Shown here: positions 24,854 to 38,889 of the stretch, one piece after another | Layout of the letters: each line of letters begins with the position of its first letter | Numbering within the stretch: the first letter of the stretch is position 1 | Source of the DNA: Rhynochetos jubatus | Taxonomy: Eukaryota; Chordata; Aves; Eurypygiformes; Rhynochetidae | Length of the DNA stretch: 64,000 bases | Direction: 5' to 3' | NCBI GenBank assembly: GCA_027574665.1 | Contig: CM050653.1 | Location: 43,350,118 to 43,414,117 of the forward strand | Notes under the pieces: model-generated | Told to the model about the DNA's origin: nothing | Databases searched by the model: none | Seen by the model: only the letters and a program-made list of their open reading frames with translations | Program-made: the position numbers and the translations under genes

Positions 24854-27800
24854 AAGAACACCAAAATACTTTGGCCTTCTTCCTGAAGATTTGCTATTTG
24901 CCAGCCAGACCACATGTTAAAGCAGCATTTCTTTAATAAAAACAGAATCTTAATTCTGGAAAATTACAAGATTTGATACAGAAAATATCAGCTACAGAAG
25001 TTGCAGCTATGGACACTAACAGCAAACTATAAATCAAGGAGCAAAACACTTGCTATGCCAGGAAACAAGCAATCTGTGTGAGATGCCTGAAGAGTGAAAA
25101 GCAGACACTCTCTCGGCAATATCAAAGCACTATTTACTACATCCTGATCCAACTTCAAAACCAAGCATGGGGTGCCATACTCTAGCCATGCACGGGAGTT
25201 TCATTCCGCAGTGGCAAAGAACTGGTCGTAACGCCCCTATCACTTCACTGCCAAAGTCAGGAACACAGCGTCTTGACCTAGTGGGTGGCAAGAGGTGCAT
25301 GCCAGGGGCAATCTACATTCACTGTAACGGTACCTGATCCTTCAGCAAGGAGAACGTGGCTCCACCTTTGGCCACTTCAGGTATGATACCATGGGCATCA
25401 CACGTAAGACCGAGCAAGCCGTCAGAGCAGTTGGATCTGCAAGCAACAGCAGCACGATGGAAGCATACCCAGAAAAATACATGTTTATAAGGGACAGCAA
25501 CACTGGTAAATGATGGGGCAGTGCTGAGTTTGAATTAAGTGCGAGGCATCTGCGTTTTCTTAACTGTGTCTAGGTGGGGTAAAAAAACAAGTAACAAACC
25601 CAAGAACCTTCTATATACCTCCCAGTCCTAAAAAGTCAGGTGAAAAACAGATAGTGAAAAAGAAAGTAAAACCAGTTTCTAGAAAATTCAAATATGTTCT
25701 TTCAGGTTAAAAAAACCCCACATCAGATAATAGCAACTACTGAATCAGAAGACTGGAAACTTTGGAAGATTATGTGTGTCTCTCATTTACTTGACAAACA
25801 AACAGGTGGTTTTCACATTATATTTTACTTGAGCTTACTTAAAATAGAGATCTAAAATGCTAAAGTGAAAAACAACCATTTTACGTAGCAATGGCATCAT
25901 ATGACTCCTTCTTCCATTACTAATGCCAACTGCAACACAGAGGGCAAAAATGGCCAGGCAGCGAAGAACCACTTCTTTTACCGACCTTCCAATGGCTTTT
26001 GTGCCTTTTCCCATCACACAGAGACTCGAGTAGACAAGACTTATTTTCAAAGTCCTTTTCAGCCGTACTACAGAGAAAAAAAAGATTTTCCAGTAGGTTT
26101 TTTAATCCATGGCCCAACTATAATTACTCGTGCACAGGAAGAGAAACTTCTCATTTTGGGCTTCTGAAAGCAGATTAATGAAAGTGCTTTTGTTTATGGG
26201 GAAAGAGGGAGCAGGGTAACTTGCTTAAAACGATACATTTTTGCCATATGTAGGTAGAAAGTAAACCCATCCGTCAAGTATATATTAATAATAGATGAGA
26301 ACTGGCTCCAGACACAAGATTACTTGGTGAAAATGCCAGAATAATGGACACAGAATTTTTATTTGATCAACTCCAAATGACGGGGGGAGATTAGTTTATG
26401 CAAACTCCACAGAACAAGGCTTTATTTCAGAAAGTAATCCTTTAATTTAGCCAAGATTTTGTTTGCTCAGAGATACAACAGAACAAAAAACAAAAAAGAA
26501 ATTTACCTGGCATGCTGAAAGAGAAGCCTGTGTACTGCACTTAAAACCAATTAAATAAGCAGTTCGCACCAGAGGAAAGCTTTTAACTATTGAAATAGGC
26601 AGAGCCAAATCTCATATTTTGTGCATACAGTTTAAACTGCCAAACAGGGTTTATGTACCGATTAGTGGAGATTAGGTAGAGTGGTACAGCCATTTTTTAA
26701 AAATACAATATTATTACAAAGAACCCCCAGAGGTTCATCTGAAGATGGTCTCTATTTCATAGACAGTAAAATCACTGAGGCACATCATCACAGCAATGAC
26801 TTACTAGTCCTGAAGGAGCCAGGGGAGTTGAGCTCAGGACTGTTAATGCAGGGAACAGCCCTCCCCTGCAACTGAATATGCGAAAGCCCATTTACAGCTT
26901 GTATCAGGTTTTTACTGGACTATGGACGCGGTCTTAACACATCAGCATCACTTGTCAGCTTCACCAGCCTTTCTAAGAAATTAGGACAAATTAAATACAT
27001 CGAAAATATTTAATTTGAGAAGTTTCTACCTCTGTCACTCTAGTAACACCAGTGGTGCTATAAATCTTCATCAGGCTTTCAGGGAAAGTCACTTTCACAA
27101 CCCCACTACATGCATAGCAGCATATTACATATTGGATAATGCCACTGCGAGGTCTGAGTTGGGATGTCTCAGACCTTGCTTCAGTATATGCCCAGCGTTT
27201 CGATAAGCATAAGGCTATTTATCTTCACTACAAACACAAATTCTTCCTTAACAATTCTAAAAATGCCTTTTTGAATAGTTTTCTTTTTGTAAAACACATT
27301 TAACATGATTAATAGTTACTAGCAGCACTGGAGCGCTATAATATAAATATAACTGGACTTTAGCAGTACATTCAAAGTGGGTAACACAGCTTGCTTAGGA
27401 GAAGACAAACATTTTTCAGTAGCAGCCCTTCTCTACAGTTTGACTGAAATAGGGGAAACTGAGGTACCTACAGTGGACATCAACAGCCATACCACCATTA
27501 TCCTTTACTTGGCCAAATACTCTCATACTGGGATGCCATCTGAATCGTGCCCCCCTCATCTAAACCAGGCAGCACATTGCTATGTGTACTGTGTCCTGTG
27601 TACGTTACTCTGTGTCATATATAGGCACAGGTACATGTACTATTTAACACCACACTGTGCGCGCAGTATACTCATCATCGCCACGTTTTCTAGCACCCCT
27701 CCGTGCACTCCTGCTTCAAGTAATAGAGAGCCCTGCTCTCCTGCTTCTCACATCTTATTACTATCACCCCCAAACGACCCTGATCAATCTGCAACAGAAG

Positions 27801-28277
27801 CAATACCAAACTGTGGTTTATGAAAACATTACACCAAAGGCAGCTGCCCATCACCATTTCGTAACTCCTTTTGGGTGCAAACTCTGCAGGATCTCCAATG
27901 ACCCTGCTCTCACACACACAGGCGGACTCAGCTCCCTGTAAGCAGGATCAGGAATTTGGCCTGCAAAGTCCTTGGCGCAGAAGACACAGGTAATGCTTTC
28001 ATTTGGCACAACAGCTTTGCTACACCAACTGGGGTTAAGCTATGTTTAACTATGTCCAAACTATACCTGTGTGCCCATGCTGTACCTCATAACTGAAGAT
28101 ACAGAAAAGAGAAATTTAAGACCAAGGAAAGCCCACACAATTTATGTAGCTGAAGGCACACTACACACCAAAATCTTCACACCTTATGGATGCAAGTGTC
28201 CTCTTTGGCCAGGAGATTGCGCAGCTTGCAAATTAAACACACAACTGCAGTTCTACCGTCTCTTCTCGCCACCGAAA

Positions 28278-28678
28278 TGATAAAGAAAAGGTTCATTTGG
28301 GAGGGTCACAACTTGCCCGCAAGAGAAGTCTAGACCTCAGGGTCATCCCACAGGAGACCAATGATGGATTGGAGAAACCTCCATGGACTACTGACTGATG
28401 AGAAAGTCTCCTTGAGCAGAGCAGCCCTGGGAAAAAAAGAATTCCTGAGCAAATAGGCAGCAGGCAGAAGTGAGACATGCACAAGTCAACAACAAAGATG
28501 AGATTATATAAGAGTTTGCTGCTTACTACACTTTTTTTTAGGGCTGGCTGAGAAGGGAAGTGGCCCAAGTCAACCTCGCCATCATGGAAGAGATCTCTCC
28601 CCAGCTTAGGTAATAAATGCTGTAATACGATTTTCAGTAACTCCCTGTTTCCTTGGTGCATCCAAGGGAGGACTAACA
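28278..28678 (+). mobile_element. Candidate solo LTR (weak)
   Basis: The segment has the order expected of an LTR: a TG start (28278), a TATA-like ATTATATAAG at 28503-28512, an AATAAA polyadenylation signal at 28612-28617 about 100 bp downstream, a GT-rich tail and a CTAACA end at 28678. The flanks CGAAA (before) and GGAAA (after) agree at four of five positions and could be a target duplication. No internal retroviral genes adjoin it and I do not recognise the family. TATA and AATAAA words are common in AT-rich DNA, so this may be coincidence. Confidence 0.25.
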
Positions 28679-31600
28679 GGAAAATGCTCTTTTTGTTTTA
28701 TCCTCTCTCCTTCTCCAAAACAGCAATAACATGCACCTTAGTTCTGCACCCTGAAGATGAGTGCTGCTCCTACCCTAGGTAGAGCTGAAATGTTGGGAGC
28801 GGGAGAACGGAAGAAGGAGAGAGAGCCAGGATGAAGCCCGTGTGCTTTGGGCTTGCTGCTCTGGTGCCCACGAGCAGCACAGGCAGAGGCTGCTGCCATT
28901 TCGGAAGCTACGTCTCCTCCAAGCAGCGCCCACTGCTTTACAGACCCAGCCAGCCTCACTTCCTCAGCTGCTGGGAAAGTGGGAAAACAGAACTACTGCC
29001 AGGTTTTCTGTTCCCAACCGTCTGACTACCCTGCTATGCCTGCTTTCAAAATATTGCCCAAGGACAGGCAGGAGTCATCATCAGGGCACATCCAGACATA
29101 ATCTTTTGAATCGTGTTTCCAAGGACGACAAACCTCAATGAGAGGGTTTGGGAATTTGCTGCTTCTACCCCTCTGCAGATCTAGGTCCATGCGCTGAAGG
29201 GTGTTCAGGGTCCCCATTACATGAAGAGGTGCCCCATGATGTTCTCAAAACTCCTTGCTATGTAACCACCTTCATAAGACGGAACCTGAGGAATCCAACC
29301 ATCCTCAATATTATCCTAATGCACAGGATCTTGTGTCACTTTCAAAAAGAAAAACTCAATCATGTCCATTATTTTCATGGCAGGAAAATATTGTGCTGAA
29401 ATGGCCAAGAAATAAAGCGCATGGTAAAATCGTGTTGAAGATAGGCACGTGTTCAAGCCCAGCTGTGTCCCAAAAGGGACAAGCAGGAGCCACAGAGAGC
29501 TGCTGTCACTCTCCCGCAGCACTCCATGCCGAGAGAAGTGGCATTCCTCTGGCCACAAAAGCCTACCACGCAGAAATATTCCAAGCAAGATTTTAACTCT
29601 CAATTCTAGAGAAGCAATTCCCAAATCTGAAGGATATCTCTTTGAGGCACACCTTTAGTCCCATGCTCTTTCTATTATAACGAGTTCAAAAGGAATTAAA
29701 GCTCAAGAGACACAATGGAAGAGGCACTGGAATGCTCTAGACAGTGGAAAATGAGGAAAAATACACATCACGCACAAGAAACTGCACCAGGCTATAAGGC
29801 AATGGAAAGAAATGCTATCAAGCTGGAAGGAAAAAGCGCATTGGGCAGGTCATACTTCTGTTTATAGAAAACCCCCATTTATAGCGATGCTAGCATGAAG
29901 GGGAGAAAGTGCCTAAGACAAACAGCCTATCATAGGTCTGATGACAAGCCCGCTCACGACAATGCCAGCCTTCAAACTGACTGGCACAGACTGTATTTAA
30001 GACTCCACCTTAAGAGGAACAAGGAAAGGAGCTGCTATCCCACCTCAGTTTTCTCCCTGGTCACAGCCACACAAAGCTTTATTCAGTCTACAGATAAAAT
30101 ATTCCAAAACAAAGTTAATTGAAAAACTAAAATATGCAAATGTGTAGCCCAGAAGACTATATAATAATACTTGGAATAATACTTGGGTAATGGAACACAT
30201 GAATAGCAAATTTTCATATAAATGAAGGAAGAGGAACAGAAGAAGGTTGAAATTTCCAGGAGTTTTTCATATGAGTTTAAGCAAACGTCTAGAAAATAAA
30301 ATGTAAATATTATATGCTTTATTAGAGAATTCTTGGAAAATTTAATGTAAATCCCTTAAAAACAAAATCAAATCACTTTATTACCATTAAAAGGAAAATC
30401 AGATAGAAAGGACAGTTGTGACAGGCATTACAACTGCTTAGCTTCTTATCCTATGAAATTTCTGAAATATTACTTACCATCAAGTCACTGACCTACAGAA
30501 ATACCAGAAGGAAGTAAAGGAGGGCAACGTGTTAAGCTACAATCCAGAATCTGGATGATGAAATAAGTGAGGTACCTTTTAAAAGTGATTTATATAAATT
30601 TATAACTATTTCATAAGCCTGTTCGTAAGAACCCTTCAACAGTTTGTCTCCTAGTGCTTCTCTTTCCACATGCAGAAACAAACTTCTTTTGCTTTCTAGT
30701 CTGGTTTCCAGTGATGACATCTGTTTCTCACATCAAGGCTAGCATTTCAGTGAAAAATTTTCCTGACCAACAAACCTGCTGTGGGTAAAAATGGTGGTGA
30801 GACAATTCCAGATTTCCCTCCGAGCAGAAGAGTTTCAGGGCAACATTCCTGTTAAGCAATGATGAATTACAGTGAAAAGTTGTGTATGAAGACTTGGATG
30901 AATATGAAATGAGATCAGCTTTGTTAAAGCCATCACAATAAATATGAGACGAATCAGTGAATACTGGGCAATTATTGCAGAGCTCTTCAGGGCCAGCCCA
31001 CCGCAAAGCCCACTGCAGTCACTAGAAGGACACCCCATCGCAGGTGCAGGGTTTATAGCTGCCATCAGGCAGTGTCAATACTGACTGGCGAGAAGAATGC
31101 TCATCAGTCACCTAAACATGGAAAGAAAACGTGGTGGTCACAGAAACACTTCGGGTAAAGAAGGCACAGCCACCGCTGTGTCGCAGCGGACTCAGCCATC
31201 CAGGCAGTGGAAAGGGCATGAACCCCAATTCCTCAGAAAAATGAACTGGAGGACAATTTACTGCAGAGCTATGGCTTAAGACTGTGACCATCTCAAAGAC
31301 CAAGAGACCAACCCCTAAACAGCACGCAGGTTACTAAAAAGAACATAAACCACCACCTTTCTGGAAGTTCAACCACAGAGGGAGTTACCTCCGATACTCT
31401 CATCCCAAAGGGGTACGTCGCTCTCTACTTTGCCTTTTTAGTATGGCTAAAACTGGTTTCCTTTACCCCAAAAAACTCCTATTGCCACTTAAGATGCTAA
31501 CCACTTTCAGCTCTGCAAAGGAAGGTTTATAGGCAATTGTGATCCCTGTAAAACTCCACCGCAGAGCAGTTCAGTGCCATGCCACGACATGACAGGCATG

Positions 31601-33329
31601 CACGGATAAGCTCGTTCCACTGACGCTACCGTTGTAATACGACAACCAGGCAGAAACAGTCAGAAAAGTATCCGACTAATATGTGGCTGCTAACAGGAGA
31701 AACGAAAGGGCTAGGACAAACCAGATGGAAATCAACACTGTGAGCTGTTGGCTTGAAAAACAAACAAGCTTTCCACCCGCCAGCAGCAGCGTACTCGCAA
31801 GTCACCAAGATCTCACTCCGGCTGAGGATTTGTCCCTTGCGGTGCTATGACCCATCATCCCATAGTTCACCGAGGAACCAAGTAGCTGGGTCATGAGATG
31901 GGCAGATGCATGTGGGAGAGAAACCCTCCGGCTGCTGGAGCTGCTCCGGCTCCTGGAGTCCCCCCTCTGTGACCAGTGAAGCACACCAGCTCCCCCGCCC
32001 CGAGCTTCTGCAGCCCGCGGAGCGGGGACAGGCTTAAACCTGGACTCGTAACCTCATTTGGATGGATACCTGACACGCAAAAGAAGTCAGAGCGGGGAAT
32101 CTTCCTTCTTCAAAAAAATCAAAAAAGCCTTATAAAATGTGAAACATACCTACGCACTACACAAACAGCATACAGAGACAGAACCATGTTCTTTCTCCTT
32201 TCAAACTAAAAGAGTCACATAACTTATTTTCTTAAAACCGTGCTCTAATTTGATAGATGTGGAAACTGACTCCCACTCTCCAGTAAAAAAATGCAAAAGA
32301 CAAAAAAGAAATTAATACTAATAATCCAGAGGATTAGGGATCAGAGGTTAGTGCACAACCTTTTAATGAGCGAGGTATTTAAAGACTGATGACACAGTAT
32401 ATTTTTATTCTTCAGTAATTTAGTACAGAAGTTCACATTGATTGCTTAAAAGGCCATTCGATTTTATTTCCCATATTTAATTGTTCTTAGTGCCCAATAA
32501 ATGGTTGACTGGAGAAAGTAAAGGATTATTTTATTCTTTTGTATCATTAAAAATACTATCACAGCCTAACTCGCTCATTCACACGCCCTCTACATGCCCT
32601 TCATGTTTTCACAAAACCGTGCGGATTATCTGTTTTTCATTACCACAAAACCTGAAACCCCCACAGTGCTCAGGCTCTCTAACCTGAACCAAACCTCTCA
32701 CAGGTGCATGAACACAAAAGGAGGTATTTTACCATTCTCAAGGAGAACTTTATAAATACGACAAAGAAAAACCATAGACTTAAACAGTGGAATTTTGTTT
32801 CACCTTAAAATTTACATTTTCTATGAAAAAGGGCTGCCTGGGTTGTCCTTATGTCTTATCACGGCTTGGAGCTCTTTAGATCCTGTTCACTGAGCAAGAG
32901 CTGCAGGCCTTCAGATCAGAAAAACATGTATTTCTAACACATGGCTTAGTTATATGCTTAAAGTTCAGCATGTGCTTAAATTAGCTCATCATCTGCTCAT
33001 CTTTCTCCTTGTCAACAGAGAATGAATGTGAAGAACACAGGAAAGGTTCTTTCACCTATCAAGTATTTATTGTATCTCATGACAGAGTTAAATCATGCCA
33101 CTCCGTGAACATCGTGACAACTTCCTAGGTACAACGTTATATTTGTGTTTTCCAAGAATTATCTAGTTATCTGGATCACACGCACAATTCCTAGGTTGCT
33201 ATTTATACAACATCCAGACATCGAGACACTGGGTATTTGTTGAATCCATCTACACACTTGCATGATTTCAAACTCAACCGAACCTGAAAAAAATAAAATT
33301 GTCAGCTTTTAGCTTCTCTCTCTTCTCAG
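28679..33329. other. Non-coding stretch, two GC-richer patches
   Basis: GC-richer patches occur at about 28740-29030 and 31800-32080, without the CpG density of a promoter island. A perfect 12-bp tandem repeat (AATAATACTTGG) lies at 30163-30186. No gene, RNA or recognised repeat. Confidence 0.5.
30163..30186. repeat. Two-copy 12-bp tandem repeat
   Basis: AATAATACTTGG occurs twice in direct succession without mismatch. Confidence 0.9.
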
Positions 33330-33575
33330 CATTTCCATGATGTAAGAAATTATCATCACCCTTTTACATCCAGGGAGCTGAAGCACATAGAAATATGGTT
33401 CAGATTTGCAGAAGGTTCTGAGGAAGTGTAATACCCCGACCGCCTTATCTTAATTCCTAACATGTTACCCTTACTTTCAACAAACTCCAAAGGTGAAACT
33501 GCTAATGCCATTGAACTCCACAGGATATTTTACAATGACTTCAACAGTGTCAGGATTTCATCTTCTAACGTCAGT
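33330..33575 (-). repeat. Degenerate SINE-like (MIR-type or sauropsid) fragment
   Basis: Two parts recall old amniote SINEs. An antisense MIR-like word ATTATCATCACCCTTTTACA near 33349-33368 is followed by GCTGAAGCACATAG. About 140 bp further on, CATTGAACTCCACAGGA and ACAATGACTTCAACAGTGTC follow the 'CCATTGACTTCAATGG' type repeat. Identity is low and the family is uncertain. Confidence 0.35.
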
Positions 33576-33699
33576 AGGATTTTTATCTAAATAAAATCTG
33601 GGACTTTTCCTTCATAGCAATTCACCATATTTTATCACATACCACTGAATTACTGATAAGTTAACTTGTTTCACTACTACATTTAATGGGAATCTCATT

Positions 33700-35830
33700 C
33701 AGTGGAAAATGCAGATTCCTGACAAAAAACATAGAAATACGTAGCATAGAAGACGTTTCATCAAAATACATACATACATGTGTTCAAAAGGCAATTTTTA
33801 AGATTAATTTTCCTGTACTATTTAATACTGATAATCTCAAAGATCATCACTGTAGAAAGGAATAGCAAAACATTCACAAAAAAAAGGAAATGGCATAAAA
33901 ATTTCTTTTGAAAGATAACAACGTAGAGTTTTTGAAATGTAATCACATATTTGAACTAGTACAATAACATCGGATCTGTAATCTACTTAAGTATTTATTG
34001 ACTGACACCCATGACAAAATAACTGTTGCCCTAATAGGATTCACATCCAACATTTTTTAAGTTTCCCAAATAGTTCACATGGTACACTTACATATAAATC
34101 AATTAATATTGACTGATTGATCAATATATGCACAATATGAAAAACAGTTTTGGCGGCTTTATGTTCTCCTCAGAGCAGCTTTACCTACCAATGATTAATT
34201 TTAATTTACGTTAAAGGATTCTATTGCACTGAAACTTTAATTAAAAACGAAACGAGAAAGTCTATAAAGTCTGCGTAGCATCAATTACCTAGACTTGATA
34301 TCCTGCACTTCGCCTACCCTCTGTACATATGGTTTCTGTTAAAATAATTGGAAAGCACTTCTGAACAATGTCACCCACACATCCATTCTAAGAGCGAGAG
34401 GATATATTACCATTAAACGTCACTAATATTAATAAAGAAACAATTAATTCTTCATTACCTATTTCTAAAATACACCATCAGACTCCTTCAGTTCAAACAC
34501 AAATAAAACATTACACATGCCTGTCAGTGAAATGAGTAATCATCATCATTGTTATAATTTATACTGCTTTCTGTTGTAAGTCTAATGCTTCATTTATTTA
34601 TAAAGCTTTTTGGCTGACATTATAAATAGCCTCTTTGAAATATTAAAAAAATCTAGCTCTTATTAAGCAAACTCCCATACTACTTGTCAACTCTTTCCTT
34701 ACAACATGTTGCTTCTAATTTGCATTACATTTTCTTTCAGTGAACAGACATTAACGTTTATGTTACTGTTTCAGTAAAACATACTACCTAATACTTTCCA
34801 CTGCCCTATGTATGTATACAAAAAACATGCATTCAGCAGCCTAATCTCAATCCCAAACAAAATTACTATTAAAAAAAATCCACACAGAAAATGTTTTGGA
34901 AACTGCTGATGAGTTTACACCAGGAGTAAGTCGGCTCAGCAGCCATGTAGTATCTGATTTAAAGACCAACTCCACCAACAACGGTTTGGATCAGGTACAA
35001 GAATAGTTCAACATTTTAATTATTAAAAAAGCATGGAATTGTCACAGTCCTCATCGGCTCCAGCCAGCATCAGGTTACAAGCCTCCGAGGTGTCTCTGGC
35101 ACGCTGCCCGGACTATTTATTGCTATTTGTAAATTAGACGCCTGTGTAAGAATGTCAGTTTTAAATATCTTTGTTTAAATGAGCCTGATAAGAGATGACC
35201 AGATATACGTTTTATGAGACTGCTAAATAATTGCATCGCGCAAAGCCAGCTTGTGAATTTTACAGGCCAGCTAACAATGACACAGCGCGCTCGCAAGGTA
35301 ACTTGTGAATTCAGCATTAAAAGAATAAAGCTATCAGAAACAATAACAACTGAGCACTCTAAACCTGTAGCAACAAAAAACTCGAGAAAGTCAACCATCA
35401 TCCGTTAATTAAACCCACCTCTGAGCTCTCCATATTCTAAAGCAATGGAGTCGAAGGTGCCCATATCAATCCTGCTAATACACTTCCAGCAATTATCTTC
35501 CGTACTCTACATCAGTAAGTTAAAATATGTTTCCAATGCCTAACGCAGCAGTCATTAAAGTTTCCCCTGCCTCAATCAGCATAACTAATGAGGCCATATA
35601 ATAGCAGAATGCAATCTCTAATGAAAAGCCGAACAAAGTCTCCTTGCAACAATACTGCTCGTGATTTAGTATTCCCAACTTGTCCATCCTCCATCTTTTA
35701 CTCTGTGGATATTATCACCACTCAGAAAATTACATTTCAATGAACTTGTCAGGAAATAAGTAATAAATTAATCAGGCAGCATAAACCAATTACAGTCATT
35801 TTCAGTGTGTTTTCTTTCAGGGCCCACGCA
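33700..35830. promoter_or_regulatory. Candidate cluster of conserved non-coding elements
   Basis: About 2 kb without simple or interspersed repeats, but with recurrent developmental-factor words: AATCAATTAATATTGA then CTGATTGATCAAT at about 34097-34125; ATTAATTTTAATTTACG near 34195-34210; TTTGTAAATTAG near 35126-35137; CTAATGAGG near 35585-35593; GAACAAAG (TCF/SOX-like) at about 35631-35638; TAATAAATTAATCAGG at 35761-35776; CCAATTACAG near 35786-35795. Short GC pieces with intact CpG (35236-35295) sit between them. The open frames at 35123-35401 (minus) and 35214-35408 (plus) lie on opposite strands of the same DNA, which argues against coding. Enhancer function is inference. Confidence 0.35.
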
Positions 35831-38800
35831 TGAATGCAGTACTGGCTGCACTGGTTATTCCTACAGACTGCTCAAAAGGGCTGGGGGGGAGGAGGGGCAA
35901 AAGTATCTCTGCTCCGTTGAAGTCATCACAAGTACTACTGATACCAGTTGAGTTCCAGCACCAAAACGCTGCTTTTTCTTTCGTTATTATTTTTTATTTT
36001 GCTTTTAATGTATATGCAAAACTGAATCCTTTCAGACACTTTGAAAAGTGTCACAAGGTACCCAACATGAAAAACACCAGCACCTAAATAGGCTTGCAGG
36101 TGTAGCCCAGTCTCTTTCCAGTTGTCAGGAGTGACAAAGGAAGGTGCCTACAGGGCTAAGTTGTTGTTATGAATATCTAAAATGCTAAATTTGTGAGTAC
36201 TCAAGGCAAATTATGCCAATGGCTACGGCTGAACCGATGGAACTGGGAGGGTATTTGGAGGCGTCCCAACCCTGTTTAGGGAGCGCCTGGCTGTAACACG
36301 ATTCCCCTCTTCCGTCCAACTTCTAAGGAAACCTTTAATATTGATGATATTGAGCAACAGTTCCATCTGAATTGCCAGTCGAGAGCTTCCACACTACCAG
36401 GGACGGAGAGATTCAAACTGGATGCCTCTTGCTCCAGGCTGTGTGAAAATTCGGGACGAGCAGCGCACTGGTTTAGCACCTCTGGTTTAAGGCATTGTGC
36501 TCGCCTGCACAAGTGAGAGAGCCAGAATGACATGTTTGCTAACAAATAAAGCTCAGATGAAGCACAAGGCACACTCTGTCATGGCACAGAATCCGACAGC
36601 AAATTACTCGGATGCAAAATCTGAAGCAATACATGCTTCTGGTCCTACATATGAAATGAATCAAGGTAGTGCCCAAAATGGCTTAGAAACTCCTTGGTTA
36701 ACAAGGAAAGCAAGTACATGTGTCCAGTGCTTTCAAAAGCATCTAAATGGACTCTAAAAAAGATGTACTTCCAAATAAAAACTTTTCTACCAACTGCTTT
36801 TGTCGATATATCAAGAAAATCTGGTGCATGCAAGCACACTCTTTATGTACATACAGTATTTCAATGAACTCTTGAGCTTAGTCCTGCAAGGGTAGTTACA
36901 CAAGCATCATGCACCTGCCAGACTCCAGACCCTCGTAAGGCACGGGAATCCTTTTCATTAATTTTGTCTGTGTCCTGTCTTGGCTGGGAAATGATCCAAC
37001 TGGGTTAAGCTTCGGGAGCTCATTTTCATTGCCACTTTTTGAAAGCTGAGTATTGTTTAACCTTTCCCCTGCAGTCTGCATAAAATTCCTAGAGGGCAGT
37101 TCAAGCCTCATACGGTCTAATTAAAAGTGGGATTTATTAAGACTGGAATAAAACAAATTAAAACAAAATAAAATTTGTCATAATATAGGTAACCTCACAG
37201 TTGGCATGAGGTAGGCCAGAAGTGCAGTAAAAAATTAGGTTATAGTACTTAAAAAAAAATTATTTACCAAGCACTTTTGCCACCAAGCTGGCTGCCAAAG
37301 TAATAGTCCACCTTCAGGACTTTTACGATTCTTCTCTTGATTTATCTTTGCACCAGACAGCTCCTACCAAGAAGTCATGTGCTCTCATACTCCCCTCTAT
37401 ATTTATGTAAAACTGCATTTAACCTACTTAGTGGTTTCAGACCCTATTTTCTTGCCCCCCTGTTTTATGTTATCATCCTAAATACTTCTCTGAAGGTAGA
37501 ACCAAAGAAGCTCATATTTTCATGCCACCAGTCAAGGACATGAGGGACTGAACCAGACAGTGTAGTTTTCTCCTCCACCTCCAAGACCAAGGAAACGAGG
37601 TCTAAAGAGCTATTGCTCATGGAGTATCTATAAAGCAACCAGAGGTGAGACAGGCTTCCAAAACAGGTTTAGTTGAGCTGGTTCAGGTACTGATAGCAAC
37701 GAAAATGGAGCAACAGGGGCACTGGCTGGCTTGGAAATAGGTTATCCCATGCTCACGTCTGTGCCGCTGCACTTTCTGGGTAGCTGGGGTAAAGCAGACA
37801 GGCTGAAGTTTGTCCTCCGTCCACTCGTGCGGAAGCCACATCTCTGGCCACAGTATAGAGATAGATGGGTATATCTCTAGACGGCGCGTTTAACACGAGC
37901 ATTGCACTGTCAGGAAAACACCACTAAAAAAACTGTAACAATTCGTCCCATCCTGTTAATAAAAATTAAAATGGACCAGCAGCACTCACACATCCCTACA
38001 GCACTGGGGAAAACCCCTCTGAAGCACAAAGAGCCTAGGAGCCAATGTCACCAGCTGAAACCAATACACCATGGTGACAGTAAGCAGTAGTAGAGTTTTC
38101 AGCTTTTTGCTACTTCGCAGTCGGCTTTTCCCAACGACATTATCTTAAGAGCAGACAGTCCTGCTGCAGCAGCATTTTGAGAAACAGTGCAAAACCCAAA
38201 CCTTAACCCGATTCACTGTACCCACAAGCAGAAAAGCTTTAGCGAGCCAGCAGGTCCACTGCAGAGGCAGAAATTCGCTAACAAACCGGTACGCTCTGCA
38301 GCGCAAGTTCGTTTACTATCCCCGGTTCATCTCCACGCTGCAGTGCAACGACCCTTTTAAGTCAACCTCTTTTCCATCCAGCTTCACATTTCATGTGTTT
38401 AATTTCCTTGTAGCATCCCAATTACTTCGCAATGGGTCATGCGAAATGATCTCTTCCCTCTTTTCTCGCTTCTATACATTTTTATGTACTTCAAAAAACT
38501 AGTTAAGTGGTTCTTGTGCCCCATTGTTTGAGTCCCCATTAGCAAATATTTAAGTCTTTCCTATTTGTACTCAGGAGTCAGTACTTCCAGCACTTCAAGT
38601 TTGTTCAGTTCACTGGCTTTCAGTGCGTAAATGTCCTTCAAACGCCGTACCTCACCTTCCAAAGGAGAATATAGCTCCAGTTACACTCACTTCAGGGTTT
38701 TTCTATTCTGGGAAACAAAACAAAACAAACAAAAAACAAACAAAACCAAACAAACGCACCATTTTCCCCTGTTGCCCTTAATTTGACTTCACTATGGTCC

Positions 38801-38879
38801 ACATTAACAGAAACAGCAGCTAAACCGTCTTTGAAACTTTATTCACCATAGCCAGAAAAAAAAAAAAAAAAAGGAGAAA
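35831..38879. other. Non-coding stretch with A-rich tracts
   Basis: No gene recognised. G-rich tract at 35883-35897, a possible further conserved patch at 36270-36600, CpG-containing DNA at 37780-37910 and 38100-38460, and A/CAAA-rich low complexity at 38714-38754 and 38856-38888. Confidence 0.45.
38714..38754. repeat. (CAAA)n/(CAAAA)n low-complexity tract
   Basis: Irregular array of CAAA and CAAAA units over about 40 bp. Confidence 0.85.
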
Positions 38880-38888
38880 AAAAAAAAG
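38856..38888. repeat. Poly-A tract interrupted by GGAG
   Basis: Run of 17 A, then GGAG, then 11 A. I see no attached SINE or processed transcript upstream. Confidence 0.85.
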
Positions 38889-38889
38889 A

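Larger units (their letters stand above)
21801..28277. other. Non-coding stretch, mostly featureless
   Basis: No gene recognised. 21830-22250 is pyrimidine-rich on the plus strand, which removes stop codons and produces several overlapping open frames. A G-rich motif lies at 24838-24853 and a second copy of a short repeat at 22993-23043. Frames at 23834-24262 and 27377-27823 show no domain. Confidence 0.5.

Noticed and set aside
27377..27823. 148-codon plus frame
   Set aside because: Cys/Tyr/His-rich product without motif. Overlapping frames in other phases suggest chance openness.
28293..28661. 122-codon minus frame
   Set aside because: No domain. It lies within the candidate LTR and runs opposite to its TATA/AATAAA polarity.
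30532..30720. 62-codon minus frame with helical look (METRLESKRSLFLH-like start)
   Set aside because: Too short to separate from chance. No splice context or homology recognised.
31800..32080. GC-richer patch as CpG-island promoter
   Set aside because: The number of CpGs is modest and there is no first exon or core promoter arrangement.
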